Shown: one piece after another, positions 24,806 through 33,831 of the stretch
How positions within the stretch are numbered: the first letter of the stretch is position 1
How the letters are laid out: every line of letters starts with the position of its first letter
Source of the DNA: Paracoccaceae bacterium
Lineage (GTDB): Bacteria > Pseudomonadota > Alphaproteobacteria > Rhodobacterales > Rhodobacteraceae
Assembly: GCA_024742405.1 (NCBI GenBank)
Contig: JANSYP010000001.1
Location: 558,001 to 622,000, forward strand
Direction: 5' to 3'
DNA length: 64,000 nucleotides
Notes under the pieces: model-generated
Databases searched by the model: none
Told to the model about the DNA's origin: nothing
What the model saw: the letters and a program-made list of their open reading frames with translations, nothing else
Program-made: the position numbers and the translations under genes

Positions 24806-26704
24806 ATGTCACAAGGTGAGGGCCAGTCTGGAAATCCGTGCGCCGAACGGGATAGTTGGGCCATGGCCGATGGCGCGCGCGACAGCTTTCGACGTTTTTC
24901 CGGCGCTTGGGCGGCACTCGCCGCCCTAGTGGTGGCCTTGGCGTTGAGTATTGCGATGCTGCCCCATCTGGAGCGGCTATTTGTCGACGAGGTGCGCGAA
25001 CGCAACGAGGCTGCCTTGCGTCTGGCCGTCGAAGGGCTGTCCGGAACGCTGTCTCGTTTCGAGGCTTTTCCCGCACTGATCGCCGAACGCCCGGCGCTCG
25101 CAGAGTTGCTGGAGGCGCCGGAGGATGAAGCGCTGCGGGTCCGAGTCAGCGCGCAGTTTTCCGAGGACACGCGCGCCCTGGGGGCGTCGGACGTCTATCT
25201 GATGGATCGGACCGGGCTGACCATCGCGGCAAGTTCCTACCTCAAGGACCGCTCCTTCGTCGGGCGCAGCTTCGATTACCGCCCCTATTTCGCCGATGCG
25301 GTCAAAGGCGGGCTGGGACGGTTCTTTGCCCTGGGCACAACCTCCCGCGAACGCGGGTACTATTACGCGGCGCCGGTGCTGCGCGGAGACGAGGTTCTGG
25401 GCGTCGTCGCGGTGAAATTCACCGTCGAGGAATTCGAAGCCGCCTGGCAGGGCGGGGAGAACGATCTGCTTGTCTCCGATCTGGACAATATCGTCTTCAT
25501 GTCCAACCGCCCCGACTGGCATTTCCGCACGCTGCAGCCGCTCGATCGCGAGGCCCGCGCGCGCATCGAACGGGACCGGCAGTATCCGCTGGAGCGTCTG
25601 GAGCCACTGGACCATGTGACCTCGTTTCGCTGGGGCGGCGAGGTGATCGACATCGCGGGGGCACCCTCGCCCTTTCTGGTCAGCCGGCTGCCCATCCCCG
25701 AGGCCGGCTGGCAGGTCCATGTCCTGACCCCGGTGGCGCCCGCCCTGGCGCAGGCGCGCGTGGCGCTTGTGGCGGTGCTTCTGGCGCTGCTGGTGCTGGC
25801 CATGGTCGGTCTGGTGATCCGCCAGCGCCGGCTGCGGCTTCTCGACCGGATCGAGACCCAGCGGACGCAGCAGGATGTACTGGAACGGCGCGTAGCCGAA
25901 CGGACCGGCGATCTCAACGAGGCCAACCAGCAGCTTACACTGGAGGTGCAGGAACGGCGCGCCACGGAAACCCGCCTCAAGACGACGCAGCAGGAGCTGA
26001 TCCAGGCCGGAAAGCTCGCCGCGCTGGGTCAGATGTCGGCGGCGCTCAGCCACGAGTTCAACCAGCCGCTCGCCGCTATCAAATCCTATTCCGACAATGC
26101 CGCGACTTTTCTGGAGCGCGGCAGACTGCCAGAAACGGGTGAGAACCTGCAGCGCATCTCTCGTCTGGTCGACCGGATGGCGGAGATCTCGCAACATCTG
26201 CGCAGCTTTGCGCGGCGTCCCAAGGATCAGACCGGCCCGGTGCCGCTCGCGGCCGCGCTCGACGACGCGCTTGCACTGGTGGACATGCGCCTGCGCCAGC
26301 AGAACGCCGTGGTCGCAAGGGACATCCCGGAGGGCGAGGTCTGGGTCACCGGCGGGCGGGTGCGGCTGGTACAGGTGATCGTCAATCTGCTCACCAACGC
26401 CCTGGATGCGATGACCGGCATGACGGACCCGCGGATCGAGATCTCGCTGAGCCAGGATGCGTCGGACGCCGTGCTGCGCGTGCGCGACCATGGACCCGGC
26501 CTCGCGGGGGACGCGATGGGACAGGCCTTCGATCCGTTCTTCACCACCAAGGATCCCGGCAAGGGATTGGGATTGGGGCTCTCCATTTCCTACAATATCG
26601 TGCGCGATTTCGACGGGCGTCTGGAGGTCGCCAACCACCCGGAGGGCGGCGCGGTCTTCACGCTCAGCCTGCCGCGGGCGCAATCCGTGCAGGAGGCCGT
26701 GTGA
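24806..26704 (+). CDS. dctB: Sensor histidine kinase, DctB type
   Basis: 632 residues from ATG 24806; an ATG at 24863 would also work and loses only a short tail. It has an N-terminal membrane helix, a periplasmic double-Cache/PDC-like sensor (VYLMDRTGLTIAASSYLKDRSFVGRSFDYRPYFADAV is diagnostic of DctB), a second helix at about 310-335, a coiled-coil, then HisKA (GQMSAALSHEFNQPLAAIKSY) and HATPase_c with N box NLLTNALDAM, G1 DHGPGLAG and G2 KGLGLGLSIS. DctB kinases sense extracytoplasmic dicarboxylates. The stop overlaps the dctD-type ATG. The pair probably controls the TAXI-TRAP genes downstream. Confidence 0.92.
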   Translation: MSQGEGQSGNPCAERDSWAMADGARDSFRRFSGAWAALAALVVALALSIAMLPHLERLFVDEVRERNEAALRLAVEGLSGTLSRFEAFPALIAERPALAELLEAPEDEALRVRVSAQFSEDTRALGASDVYLMDRTGLTIAASSYLKDRSFVGRSFDYRPYFADAVKGGLGRFFALGTTSRERGYYYAAPVLRGDEVLGVVAVKFTVEEFEAAWQGGENDLLVSDLDNIVFMSNRPDWHFRTLQPLDREARARIERDRQYPLERLEPLDHVTSFRWGGEVIDIAGAPSPFLVSRLPIPEAGWQVHVLTPVAPALAQARVALVAVLLALLVLAMVGLVIRQRRLRLLDRIETQRTQQDVLERRVAERTGDLNEANQQLTLEVQERRATETRLKTTQQELIQAGKLAALGQMSAALSHEFNQPLAAIKSYSDNAATFLERGRLPETGENLQRISRLVDRMAEISQHLRSFARRPKDQTGPVPLAAALDDALALVDMRLRQQNAVVARDIPEGEVWVTGGRVRLVQVIVNLLTNALDAMTGMTDPRIEISLSQDASDAVLRVRDHGPGLAGDAMGQAFDPFFTTKDPGKGLGLGLSISYNIVRDFDGRLEVANHPEGGAVFTLSLPRAQSVQEAV

Positions 26705-28044
26705 TGCCCGCACCTATCCTGTTTGTCGACGATGAAGAGGATTTGCGTCTGGCAGCCGAACAGAGCTTTCAGCTTGCTGACCTGCCCGTCGAGGTCTTTG
26801 GCGCCGCCGACGAGGCTCTGGCCCGGATCAGTCGCGAATACCAAGGGATTCTCGTCACCGACATCCGCATGTCGCCGATGGACGGGCTGGCGCTGATGGC
26901 GCGCGCGCTGGAGATCGATGCCGAGTTTCCGGTGATCCTGGTTACGGGACATGGGGATCTGGATCTCGCGGTCCGTTCGATGCGCGACGGGGCTTATGAT
27001 TTCATCGAAAAACCCTTCGCACCAGAGCGTCTGGTCGAAACCGCGAAACGCGCGCTCGACAAGCGCCGTCTCACCCTGGAGAACCGCGCGCTACGCGCCG
27101 AGATCAGCGAAGGCCGCAATGCGGAGGCCCGGCTGAGCGGGCGCAGCGCGGTGATGCAGGCGCTGCGCGCACAATTGCGGGCCGTGGCGCAGACCGACGC
27201 CGATGCGCTCATCGTCGGCGAGACGGGCACCGGCAAGGAGCTCGCCGCCCGGGCCATCCATGGCATGAGCGCGCGCTGCGACCGTCCGTTCGTGCAGATC
27301 AACTGCGCCGCGCTGCCCGCCGATCTGATCGAAAGCGAACTGTTCGGGCACGAAGCCGGCGCGTTCCCCAACGCGATCCGTACGCGGTTCGGCAAGTTCG
27401 AACATGCCCGTGGCGGCACGCTGTTTCTCGATGAAATCGACACGCTGCCGCAACCCTTGCAGGCCAAGCTGCTGCAAGTGGTCGAGCACCGGATCGTCAC
27501 GCGACTGGGCTCGAACGAGGTGGTGCCCCTGGACATCCGCGTTCTGGCGGCCAGCAAGCGCGATCTGGAGCATGCGGCCGGGGCAGGGGAGTTTCGGGCC
27601 GACCTGCTCTATCGGCTGAATGTGGTCACCCTGCGCCTGCCGCCGCTGGCCGAGCGGCGCGAGGACATCCCGCAGCTCTTTGCGCAGTTTCTGGAGGACG
27701 TGGCAGCCCGGGCGCAGCGCGACGTCGCTCCACCCCCCGGAGCGGTCCTGAGGGCGCTCGCGGGGCGCGACTGGCCCGGCAATGTGCGCGAGTTGCGCAA
27801 CGTCGCCGAACGCTATGCGTTGGGACTGGACCCGGAGCTCACGCGCATCGCGACGGCCGACGGCGCGGGCAGTCTGGCCGATCACATGGCGCAGCATGAA
27901 CGCGCACTGATCGTGGCGACCCTGACCGCCCATGCCGGAAGCATCAAGGCGAGCTACGAATCGCTCGGTCTGTCGCGCAAGGCGTTCTATGAGAAAATGC
28001 GCAAACATGGTCTCGACCGATCAACATTCCGCGACGAGGCGTGA
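26704..28044 (+). CDS. dctD: DctD-type response regulator with GAFPNA in place of GAFTGA
   Basis: 446 residues. The receiver domain has the acidic pair in FVDDEED, the phospho-Asp in VTDIRMSPMDG and the Lys in DFIEKPF. The AAA+ domain has Walker A GETGTGKEL, Walker B GGTLFLDEIDTLP and DLLYRLNVVTLRLPPLAERREDIP. A Fis HTH closes it (GSIKASYESLGLSRKAFYEKMRKHG). The sigma-54 contact loop reads GAFPNA (about residues 219-224) instead of GAFTGA. The loop is present, but the usual Thr and second Gly are replaced, so sigma-54 coupling may be weak or lost. The gene is coupled to dctB by a TGATG overlap. Confidence 0.9.
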   Translation: MPAPILFVDDEEDLRLAAEQSFQLADLPVEVFGAADEALARISREYQGILVTDIRMSPMDGLALMARALEIDAEFPVILVTGHGDLDLAVRSMRDGAYDFIEKPFAPERLVETAKRALDKRRLTLENRALRAEISEGRNAEARLSGRSAVMQALRAQLRAVAQTDADALIVGETGTGKELAARAIHGMSARCDRPFVQINCAALPADLIESELFGHEAGAFPNAIRTRFGKFEHARGGTLFLDEIDTLPQPLQAKLLQVVEHRIVTRLGSNEVVPLDIRVLAASKRDLEHAAGAGEFRADLLYRLNVVTLRLPPLAERREDIPQLFAQFLEDVAARAQRDVAPPPGAVLRALAGRDWPGNVRELRNVAERYALGLDPELTRIATADGAGSLADHMAQHERALIVATLTAHAGSIKASYESLGLSRKAFYEKMRKHGLDRSTFRDEA

Positions 28045-28059
28045 GACCTTAGGCGCGAT

Positions 28060-28079
28060 GGGTGGGTTTTGACCCACCC
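28060..28079. promoter_or_regulatory. Perfect 8-bp inverted repeat between dctD and the TAXI gene
   Basis: GGGTGGGT-TTTG-ACCCACCC starts 15 bp after the dctD stop and ends 178 bp before the TAXI gene. It has no T-tract. Its distance from the next gene fits an enhancer-binding site for the DctD-type protein; a terminator role is the alternative. Confidence 0.5.
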
Positions 28080-28257
28080 GGATCGTGGTTTTGTCTCCGA
28101 ACCCGCCCATTTGGCCGAGAAACTTCCAAAGCTCAGAAGAAACCGGGTATGCAGCCATTGCATATCGAGCTGCGCATCCAGATTGCAAAGGGCAGTGGAA
28201 GCTGGCTCGCTGCCTCAGGGAACTCAACATCCCGCAAACCATACTGGGAGGTATGAC

Positions 28258-29250
28258 ATGAAAAGAACTCTTCTGACCGCATCGACCGCAATGGCGATGC
28301 TCTTCGTTGGCGTTGCCCATGCCGAAGAGATCGACCGGACCGGTTGGCCGGACAGCTTTACCGTCGGCACGGCGTCGCAAGGCGGCACCTTTTTCGCCTA
28401 TGGCTCCGGCTGGGCGAACCTGGTGGCCGACGAACTGGGCGTCTCCGGCGGCGGCGAAGTGTCCGGCGGACCGTGGCAGAACCTCGCCAATGTGCACACC
28501 GGAAACAACGCATTTGCCATGACGACCATGGGGCCCGCGGCTGCGGCGATGCAGGGCGAAAACCCGCTCGCGCCAGGTCTGGTGATGGACAAGGCCTGCG
28601 CCATGTTCCCGATGTACCAGACGCCGTTTTCGATCACGGCACTCGCGTCTTCGGGGATCGAGTCGATCTCCGACATTCCGCCGGGCACCCGCATCGGCTT
28701 TGGCCCAGCGGGCTCGACCTCGGACACCTATTTCCCTGTGATCATGGAAGACCTCGGCGTCGAGTTCGAGAAGCGCAACGGCGGCTGGTCCGATCTGGGC
28801 GGCCAGATGCAGGACGGTCTGATCGACGTGATCGCCTTTGCCGCGGGTGTTCCGGTCCCGGCGGTGAGCCAGCTCGAGGTCCAGAACGACATCAACATCA
28901 TCCAGTTCACCGAAGAAGAGCAGGCCAAGGTCCTCGCGGACTTCCCCGTCGCGCCCTTCGATATCCCTGCGGAAACCTACAGCACGCTGACGGAACCGGC
29001 GCGTGCCGTGTCGATGTGGAACTTCGCGATCGCCAATTGCGACCTGCCCGAAAGCTTCGTGAAGGCGGCTGTCGACACGGTGATGTCGGACAATGACCGG
29101 ATGGTGAGCATCCACCGCGCGGCGGCCTCCACGCTGCCGGAGAACTGGGACAAGAACCAGGTGCTGATGTGGCATCCCGGTGCGGCGGCCTGGTTCAACG
29201 AAAACGGCGGATCCATTCCGCCCGAGATGATCTACGGCGGCGGCTCCTGA
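28258..29250 (+). CDS. TRAP transporter solute receptor, TAXI family
   Basis: 330 residues with a signal peptide (cleavage after VAHA). ATG 28258 has a GGGAGGT ribosome site. TAXI features are FTVGTASQGGTFFAYGSGWANLVADEL and NLANVHTGNNAFAMTTMGPAAAAM, with a late VLMWHPGAAAWFNENG. TAXI receptors bind carboxylates and partner with fused permeases. The next gene is such a permease, so these two form a complete uptake system. The preceding dctBD pair and the palindrome upstream suggest induction by the transported acid. Confidence 0.92.
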   Translation: MKRTLLTASTAMAMLFVGVAHAEEIDRTGWPDSFTVGTASQGGTFFAYGSGWANLVADELGVSGGGEVSGGPWQNLANVHTGNNAFAMTTMGPAAAAMQGENPLAPGLVMDKACAMFPMYQTPFSITALASSGIESISDIPPGTRIGFGPAGSTSDTYFPVIMEDLGVEFEKRNGGWSDLGGQMQDGLIDVIAFAAGVPVPAVSQLEVQNDINIIQFTEEEQAKVLADFPVAPFDIPAETYSTLTEPARAVSMWNFAIANCDLPESFVKAAVDTVMSDNDRMVSIHRAAASTLPENWDKNQVLMWHPGAAAWFNENGGSIPPEMIYGGGS

Positions 29251-29386
29251 AGGGACCGCCGCCCAACCTGACGACCACGTAGGTCCACGTGATCGGTCAG
29301 GCTCCGTTTCCGACCCCGCGCGCTGCCGGCAATCGTCGACCGCGCGGGGGAGGTGCGGATCGCCTTACGACAGAACTGGAGACGCC

Positions 29387-31636
29387 ATGACCGACACGCG
29401 TGCAGACGACGACCACCTCATTGCCCATGACGTGGACGCAGAACCGGTCGAATCCAACCGACGGCTTTTGGTGGGATGGCGTGGTATCTTTCTGGCCGCT
29501 TTTGCAGCCCTTTACGCAGCCTTGCATATGGCGGCCCTGAACGGACTGTCGATCTCGGGGCTCACGGGGGTTTCGTTGCCTCTGCTGCCGCAGTTCCCGG
29601 TGGAAACCTGGAATTTCCGCATCGTCCATGTGGCCGGCGCACTGATGCTGGGGTTCCTTCTCTACAATGCGTACTCCTTTTCGAACACTGTCGTGTCAGA
29701 GACCGAGGCGCGCTCCGAACGAAAACTGACCGGCTGGATCGCCCTGGCGCTCTTCGTGCCGGCGCTGCTTTCGCTTGGCGCTGCGTTCTGGTTTTCGGTT
29801 CAGATCCAGGGCGGCGCGATGTGGAACGGCATCGACCCGGCCGTGCGCTTTCGCGAAGTCTGGCTCTTTGGCATGCCGCTCTTTCTTGCTACCGCAGGCG
29901 GGATCGCACTCTCCTGGATCCACAGCGCGGAACGAGACCGCTTCGCCATGCCGGACCTGGTGCTCTGTGTCTGTGCGGTCGCGGTCGCGGTCTATCTGAT
30001 TGCGATCTATGGCACGTCGATGCGGATGTCGACGGGCTCCGATTTCGCGCCGATCGGCATCTCCTTTGCCGCCACTGCCGGTGTCGCGCTGATCATGGAG
30101 ATGACGCGCCGCGTGGCCGGATTGGCCCTCGTCGTGATCTCGCTGGTGTTTCTGTCCTACGTCTTTCTCGGTCACACGCTGCCGGGGTTCCTGAACGCAC
30201 CACCGTTTTCCTGGCAGCGGTTCTTCAGCCAGGTCTACACCGATGCCGGTATCCTCGGCCCGACAACGGCGGTGTCATCTACCTACATCATCCTTTTCAT
30301 CATCTTCGCGGCCTTCCTGCAGGCCTCCAAGGTGGGCGACTATTTTGTCAATTTCGCCTTCGCCCTTGCCGGCCGCTCGCGTGGCGGACCGGCCAAGGTC
30401 GCGATCTTTGCCTCGGGCCTCATGGGCATGATCAACGGCACTTCGGCGGGCAACGTGGTGGCGACCGGTTCGCTCACCATCCCGCTGATGAAGAAGGTGG
30501 GCTACGACAAGCGCACCGCCGGCGCCGTGGAGGCCGCGGCCTCCACCGGCGGACAGATTATGCCGCCGATCATGGGCGCGGGCGCCTTCATCATGGCCGA
30601 GATCACAGGCATTCCCTACACCGAGATCGCCATTGCGGCGGTGATCCCGGCGATCCTCTATTTCGTTTCGATCTACTTCATGGTCGATTTCGAAGCGGCC
30701 AAGCTGGGTATGCGCGGTATGCGCCAGGATGAGCTGCCGCGCTTCAAGGCGATGGCGCGCCAGGCCTATCTGTTCCTGCCGATCCTGATCCTGATCGTGG
30801 CCCTGTTCCTGGGCTATTCGGTGATCCGGGCTGGCACCTATGCGACCGCCGCAGCCGCGGTGGTGAGTTGGCTGACGCCGTACCGCATGGGGCTGAAATC
30901 GATCACGAAGGCCTTCGAGACGGCCGGGATCATGTCGATCCAGATCACCGCGGTTTGTGCCTGCGCGGGCATCATCGTCGGGGTGATCTCCCTGACCGGT
31001 GTGGGCGCGCGCTTCTCCAACCTGCTGCTGGGCCTTGCGGGGGTCAGCCAGCTGCTCGCGCTGATCTTTGCCATGATGATCTCTATCCTGCTGGGCATGG
31101 GGATGCCGACGACCGCGGCCTATGCCGTTGCGGCGAGCGTCGTGGCACCGGGTCTGGTGAACCTCGGGATCGACCAGCTGACGGCGCATTTCTTCGTGTT
31201 CTACTTTGCCGTCGTCTCGGCGATCACGCCACCTGTGGCCCTGGCGAGCTATGCCGCCGCGGGCGTGTCCGGCGCCAACCCGATGGAGACGTCCGTCGCA
31301 TCCTTCAAGATCGGTATCGCTGCCTTCATCGTGCCGTTCATGTTCTTCTACAACAGCGCGCTTTTGATGGATGGCGGCTTCTTTGAGATCGCCCGGGCGC
31401 TGCTGACCGCGACCGTCGGTGTCTTCCTGCTGTCGTCGGGCGTTCAGGGCTGGCTCGCCGGTGAGCGTGCGACCTGGTGGCTCCGTGTGTTGCTGGTCAT
31501 CGCCGCGCTCTTCATGATCGCGGGCGGATTTGTCAGTGATCTGATCGGCCTGGTTCTGGTCGGGGTGATTTACGGCATCCTCAAGCTGCTGCATCCCAAG
31601 CCCGGCACCACCATTCCGGTGCGCGGGATGGACTGA
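29387..31636 (+). CDS. TRAP transporter fused permease (4TM + 12TM)
   Basis: 749 residues, the expected size of the fused DctQ-DctM permease that goes with TAXI receptors. An acidic N-terminal tail precedes the hydrophobic core. The DctM-like half begins near residue 290 (ILFIIFAAFLQASKVGDYFVNFAFALAGRSRGGPAKVAIFASGLMGMINGTSAGNVVATGSLTIPLMKK). A second repeat contains GMGMPTTAAYAVAASVVAPGL. A strong terminator follows 36 bp after the stop. Confidence 0.93.
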   Translation: MTDTRADDDHLIAHDVDAEPVESNRRLLVGWRGIFLAAFAALYAALHMAALNGLSISGLTGVSLPLLPQFPVETWNFRIVHVAGALMLGFLLYNAYSFSNTVVSETEARSERKLTGWIALALFVPALLSLGAAFWFSVQIQGGAMWNGIDPAVRFREVWLFGMPLFLATAGGIALSWIHSAERDRFAMPDLVLCVCAVAVAVYLIAIYGTSMRMSTGSDFAPIGISFAATAGVALIMEMTRRVAGLALVVISLVFLSYVFLGHTLPGFLNAPPFSWQRFFSQVYTDAGILGPTTAVSSTYIILFIIFAAFLQASKVGDYFVNFAFALAGRSRGGPAKVAIFASGLMGMINGTSAGNVVATGSLTIPLMKKVGYDKRTAGAVEAAASTGGQIMPPIMGAGAFIMAEITGIPYTEIAIAAVIPAILYFVSIYFMVDFEAAKLGMRGMRQDELPRFKAMARQAYLFLPILILIVALFLGYSVIRAGTYATAAAAVVSWLTPYRMGLKSITKAFETAGIMSIQITAVCACAGIIVGVISLTGVGARFSNLLLGLAGVSQLLALIFAMMISILLGMGMPTTAAYAVAASVVAPGLVNLGIDQLTAHFFVFYFAVVSAITPPVALASYAAAGVSGANPMETSVASFKIGIAAFIVPFMFFYNSALLMDGGFFEIARALLTATVGVFLLSSGVQGWLAGERATWWLRVLLVIAALFMIAGGFVSDLIGLVLVGVIYGILKLLHPKPGTTIPVRGMD

Positions 31637-31671
31637 CGACCCGCAGGATACCGGTCCTTGTACCAACCACG

Positions 31672-31709
31672 AAAAAGGCCGCCCCAGCGATCTCTGGGGC
31701 GGCCTTTTT
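31672..31709. terminator. Strong bidirectional intrinsic terminator
   Basis: GGCCGCCCCAG and its exact complement flank a 6-nt loop (CGATCT), with A5 before and T5 after the stem. It terminates the TAXI-TRAP operon on the plus strand and can terminate the convergent PQQ dehydrogenase gene on the minus strand. Confidence 0.93.
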
Positions 31710-31753
31710 CTTGACGTGACCTGTCATCGCCGCGCCCGGTCAGCGCGCCTCGG

Positions 31754-33691
31754 CTAGTTCTGGGGCAGACGGTAGGCCACGATCTCGTCGCTTACGGTGG
31801 GTGAGAGGATCGAGTTCCCGCCAACGGTGAAAACCACATACTGCGTGCCGTCATACATATACGTCGCGGGCGTCGCGACGGCCGGCGCCGAGACATCGGC
31901 CTTCCACAGCACGCTGCCATCGGCGACATTGAGCGCTCTGACGCGGTTGTCCATTGAGGCGCCGATGAATATCACGCCTCCCGCGGTGATGACCGGTCCG
32001 CCAAGGGTGATCGTGCCCCAGTCTTCGGGCATGTAGAAGCCGTCGCGCTTGATCTGGCCGAAAGGCACCTGCCACAGACGCTCGCCCGTATCGAGATTGT
32101 AGGCCGAGATTTGCCCGTAGGGCGGTTTCCAGCAAGGCATTCCGAGTGGATTCATGAAGAGCTGCAGGTCGAGCCCGTAGGGCACGCCGCGCATCGGCAC
32201 ATAACCGGTGTGGGCACTGGCCTTGTTCTCCAGCTCCTCGTCGTAGTCCGCGCGCGGGATCAGTTTCGCGATCTGCGCCGTGACGGAGTTGTTGACCACG
32301 TAGGTTCGGGTAGTGGGGTCCACGGCCCCGCCGCCCCACTCGATGCCGCCCACGGTGCTGGGCCATTGCAGGGTGCCTTGCAGGCTCGGGGGGGTGAAAC
32401 GGCCTTCGTCGCGCAGTCCTTCGGCCGTTCGGCTGCAATAGCCGAAGCTTGCGATATCGGCGAGCTCGAACACCCCGGGCCATGTGTCCCCGACCACCGG
32501 GGCCGGCAGGGTCGGGATCGGCTGGGTCGGCGAGGCCTGTTCACCCGGCACATCCGAGGCCGGCACAGGACGCTCGAGGATCGGAAAGATCGGCTCCCCG
32601 GTTTCGCGATTGAGCACGTAGAGGAACCCCTGCTTGCCGGTCTGCACCAGGGCCGGGACGGTCTCGCCATTGTGCTGCAGATCGACCAGCGTTGGCGCGG
32701 CATTGGTATCGTAGTCCCAAAGGTCGTGGTGGACGAGCTGGTAGCTCCAGGCGACATCTCCGGTATTCACATCGAGGGCCGTGACGGAGGTCGCGAGCGG
32801 GATCGGGTCGAGCCTGTTGCCGCCGTAGAAATTCGGGCTGGGCGAAGCCACGGGCACATAGACCAGCCCACGCTCGATATCCGCCGACATGCTGGCCCAG
32901 GTGTTTGCGGTGCCGGTCTTGGTGAACATCTCCTCGGGGATCGAGCGGAATGTCCATTTCAGATCTCCCGTTCGCGCGTCGATGCCGAACACGGATCCCG
33001 GCGGCGTCACCGTGTCCTGCCAGTCATTGCCCGACCAGCCGAGCACCAGAGTATCGCCCACCACCAGCGGTGCCTGGAAGAGCGCCAGCGGCCAGATGGC
33101 GTTGGTCGTGTTCCATGCATTGACCGACAGGATGCCGTTATCGCCGAAATCTGGGCAGATGACGCCGGTATCGGCATCCACGGCGTGAAGCGTGGCCTCC
33201 ATCGTGCCGATATAGACCATTTTCTGGCAGCTGACGCCCTCCTCGGGGCTCTCGGCCTGCCAATAGGCCATGCCGCGGTTCTTCAACTCGTTCTGTACCG
33301 GCGCCTCCCGGTCGGCGGTGGTGTCATGCACCCATTTGATACCGCCGGTGTCCGGGCGCAGGGCGAAGATGCGGTAGAAGGGCGTGCTGAGATAGACCGT
33401 ATCGTTGACCACCAGCGGCGTCGCGGACCAGACGGTGGCGGGTGTGCCGTCCTTGCCGTCTGACACATCGCCGGTGTTGACCTTCCAGGCCATCTCCAGC
33501 GTCCCGACATTGTCGCGGTTGATCTGGTCGTTGGGCGAGTATTTCTGCGCCATCAGATTGCCGTTGAAGGTCGGCCAGGTCGTGCCGTCGGCCAGCGCCG
33601 TCTGGGACATTCCGACAAGAGCGACGGCGCTGAAAAGCGCCGAACCACAGACCAGAGAGTTTCGCAAAAGAGCTTGGGTGAATGGCGGCAT
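31754..33691 (-). CDS. PQQ-dependent dehydrogenase, GDH/quinate type, without membrane anchor domain
   Basis: 645 residues starting at MPPFTQALL (33691); the open frame upstream of that is not coding-like. An N-terminal signal peptide (VALVGMSQTALA) exports it to the periplasm. The eight-bladed quinoprotein propeller follows: WPTFNGNLMAQKYSPNDQIN, then WSYQLVHHDLWDYDTNAAPTL and LNRETGEPIFPI, ending TYMYDGTQYVVF. These match the membrane glucose/quinate/glycerol dehydrogenase class, which usually has about five N-terminal membrane helices (~790 residues). Those helices are absent, so quinone coupling must go through another subunit or a soluble carrier. No PQQ synthesis genes are seen in the window. 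Confidence 0.88.
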   Translation of the reverse strand: MPPFTQALLRNSLVCGSALFSAVALVGMSQTALADGTTWPTFNGNLMAQKYSPNDQINRDNVGTLEMAWKVNTGDVSDGKDGTPATVWSATPLVVNDTVYLSTPFYRIFALRPDTGGIKWVHDTTADREAPVQNELKNRGMAYWQAESPEEGVSCQKMVYIGTMEATLHAVDADTGVICPDFGDNGILSVNAWNTTNAIWPLALFQAPLVVGDTLVLGWSGNDWQDTVTPPGSVFGIDARTGDLKWTFRSIPEEMFTKTGTANTWASMSADIERGLVYVPVASPSPNFYGGNRLDPIPLATSVTALDVNTGDVAWSYQLVHHDLWDYDTNAAPTLVDLQHNGETVPALVQTGKQGFLYVLNRETGEPIFPILERPVPASDVPGEQASPTQPIPTLPAPVVGDTWPGVFELADIASFGYCSRTAEGLRDEGRFTPPSLQGTLQWPSTVGGIEWGGGAVDPTTRTYVVNNSVTAQIAKLIPRADYDEELENKASAHTGYVPMRGVPYGLDLQLFMNPLGMPCWKPPYGQISAYNLDTGERLWQVPFGQIKRDGFYMPEDWGTITLGGPVITAGGVIFIGASMDNRVRALNVADGSVLWKADVSAPAVATPATYMYDGTQYVVFTVGGNSILSPTVSDEIVAYRLPQN

Positions 33692-33777
33692 GACGACCCC
33701 GTTGGATGAATCCGGTTCAGTGTGTCTTTCGGCGATGGCGTGCGTGGAGCGAGCGACGGCACATGTTAGGGTTGAAG

Positions 33778-33831
33778 ATGTCCGAATGTCTGCAACTCTA
33801 CAACACCGAGCGCCCGCATTCGGTACTCTGA
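33778..33831 (+). mobile_element. Tiny remnant of an IS3-family transposase C-terminus
   Basis: The codons read SECLQLYNTERPHSVL and then stop. YNTERPHS near the C-terminus is the characteristic end of IS3-family OrfB integrase domains. Nothing upstream continues the integrase, and no terminal inverted repeats were found, so this is a scar only. Confidence 0.5.

Noticed and set aside
28197-28210. GG-N10-GC spacing upstream of the TAXI gene, a possible sigma-54 promoter
   Set aside because: Outside the GG and GC only a few bases match TGGCACG-N4-TTGCW, and the adjacent DctD-type loop is not GAFTGA. Not enough to call.
30275-31666. 463-residue minus-strand open frame opposite the fused TRAP permease
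   Set aside because: Arg/His/Asp-rich shadow of a membrane protein; no family and it ends in the terminator.
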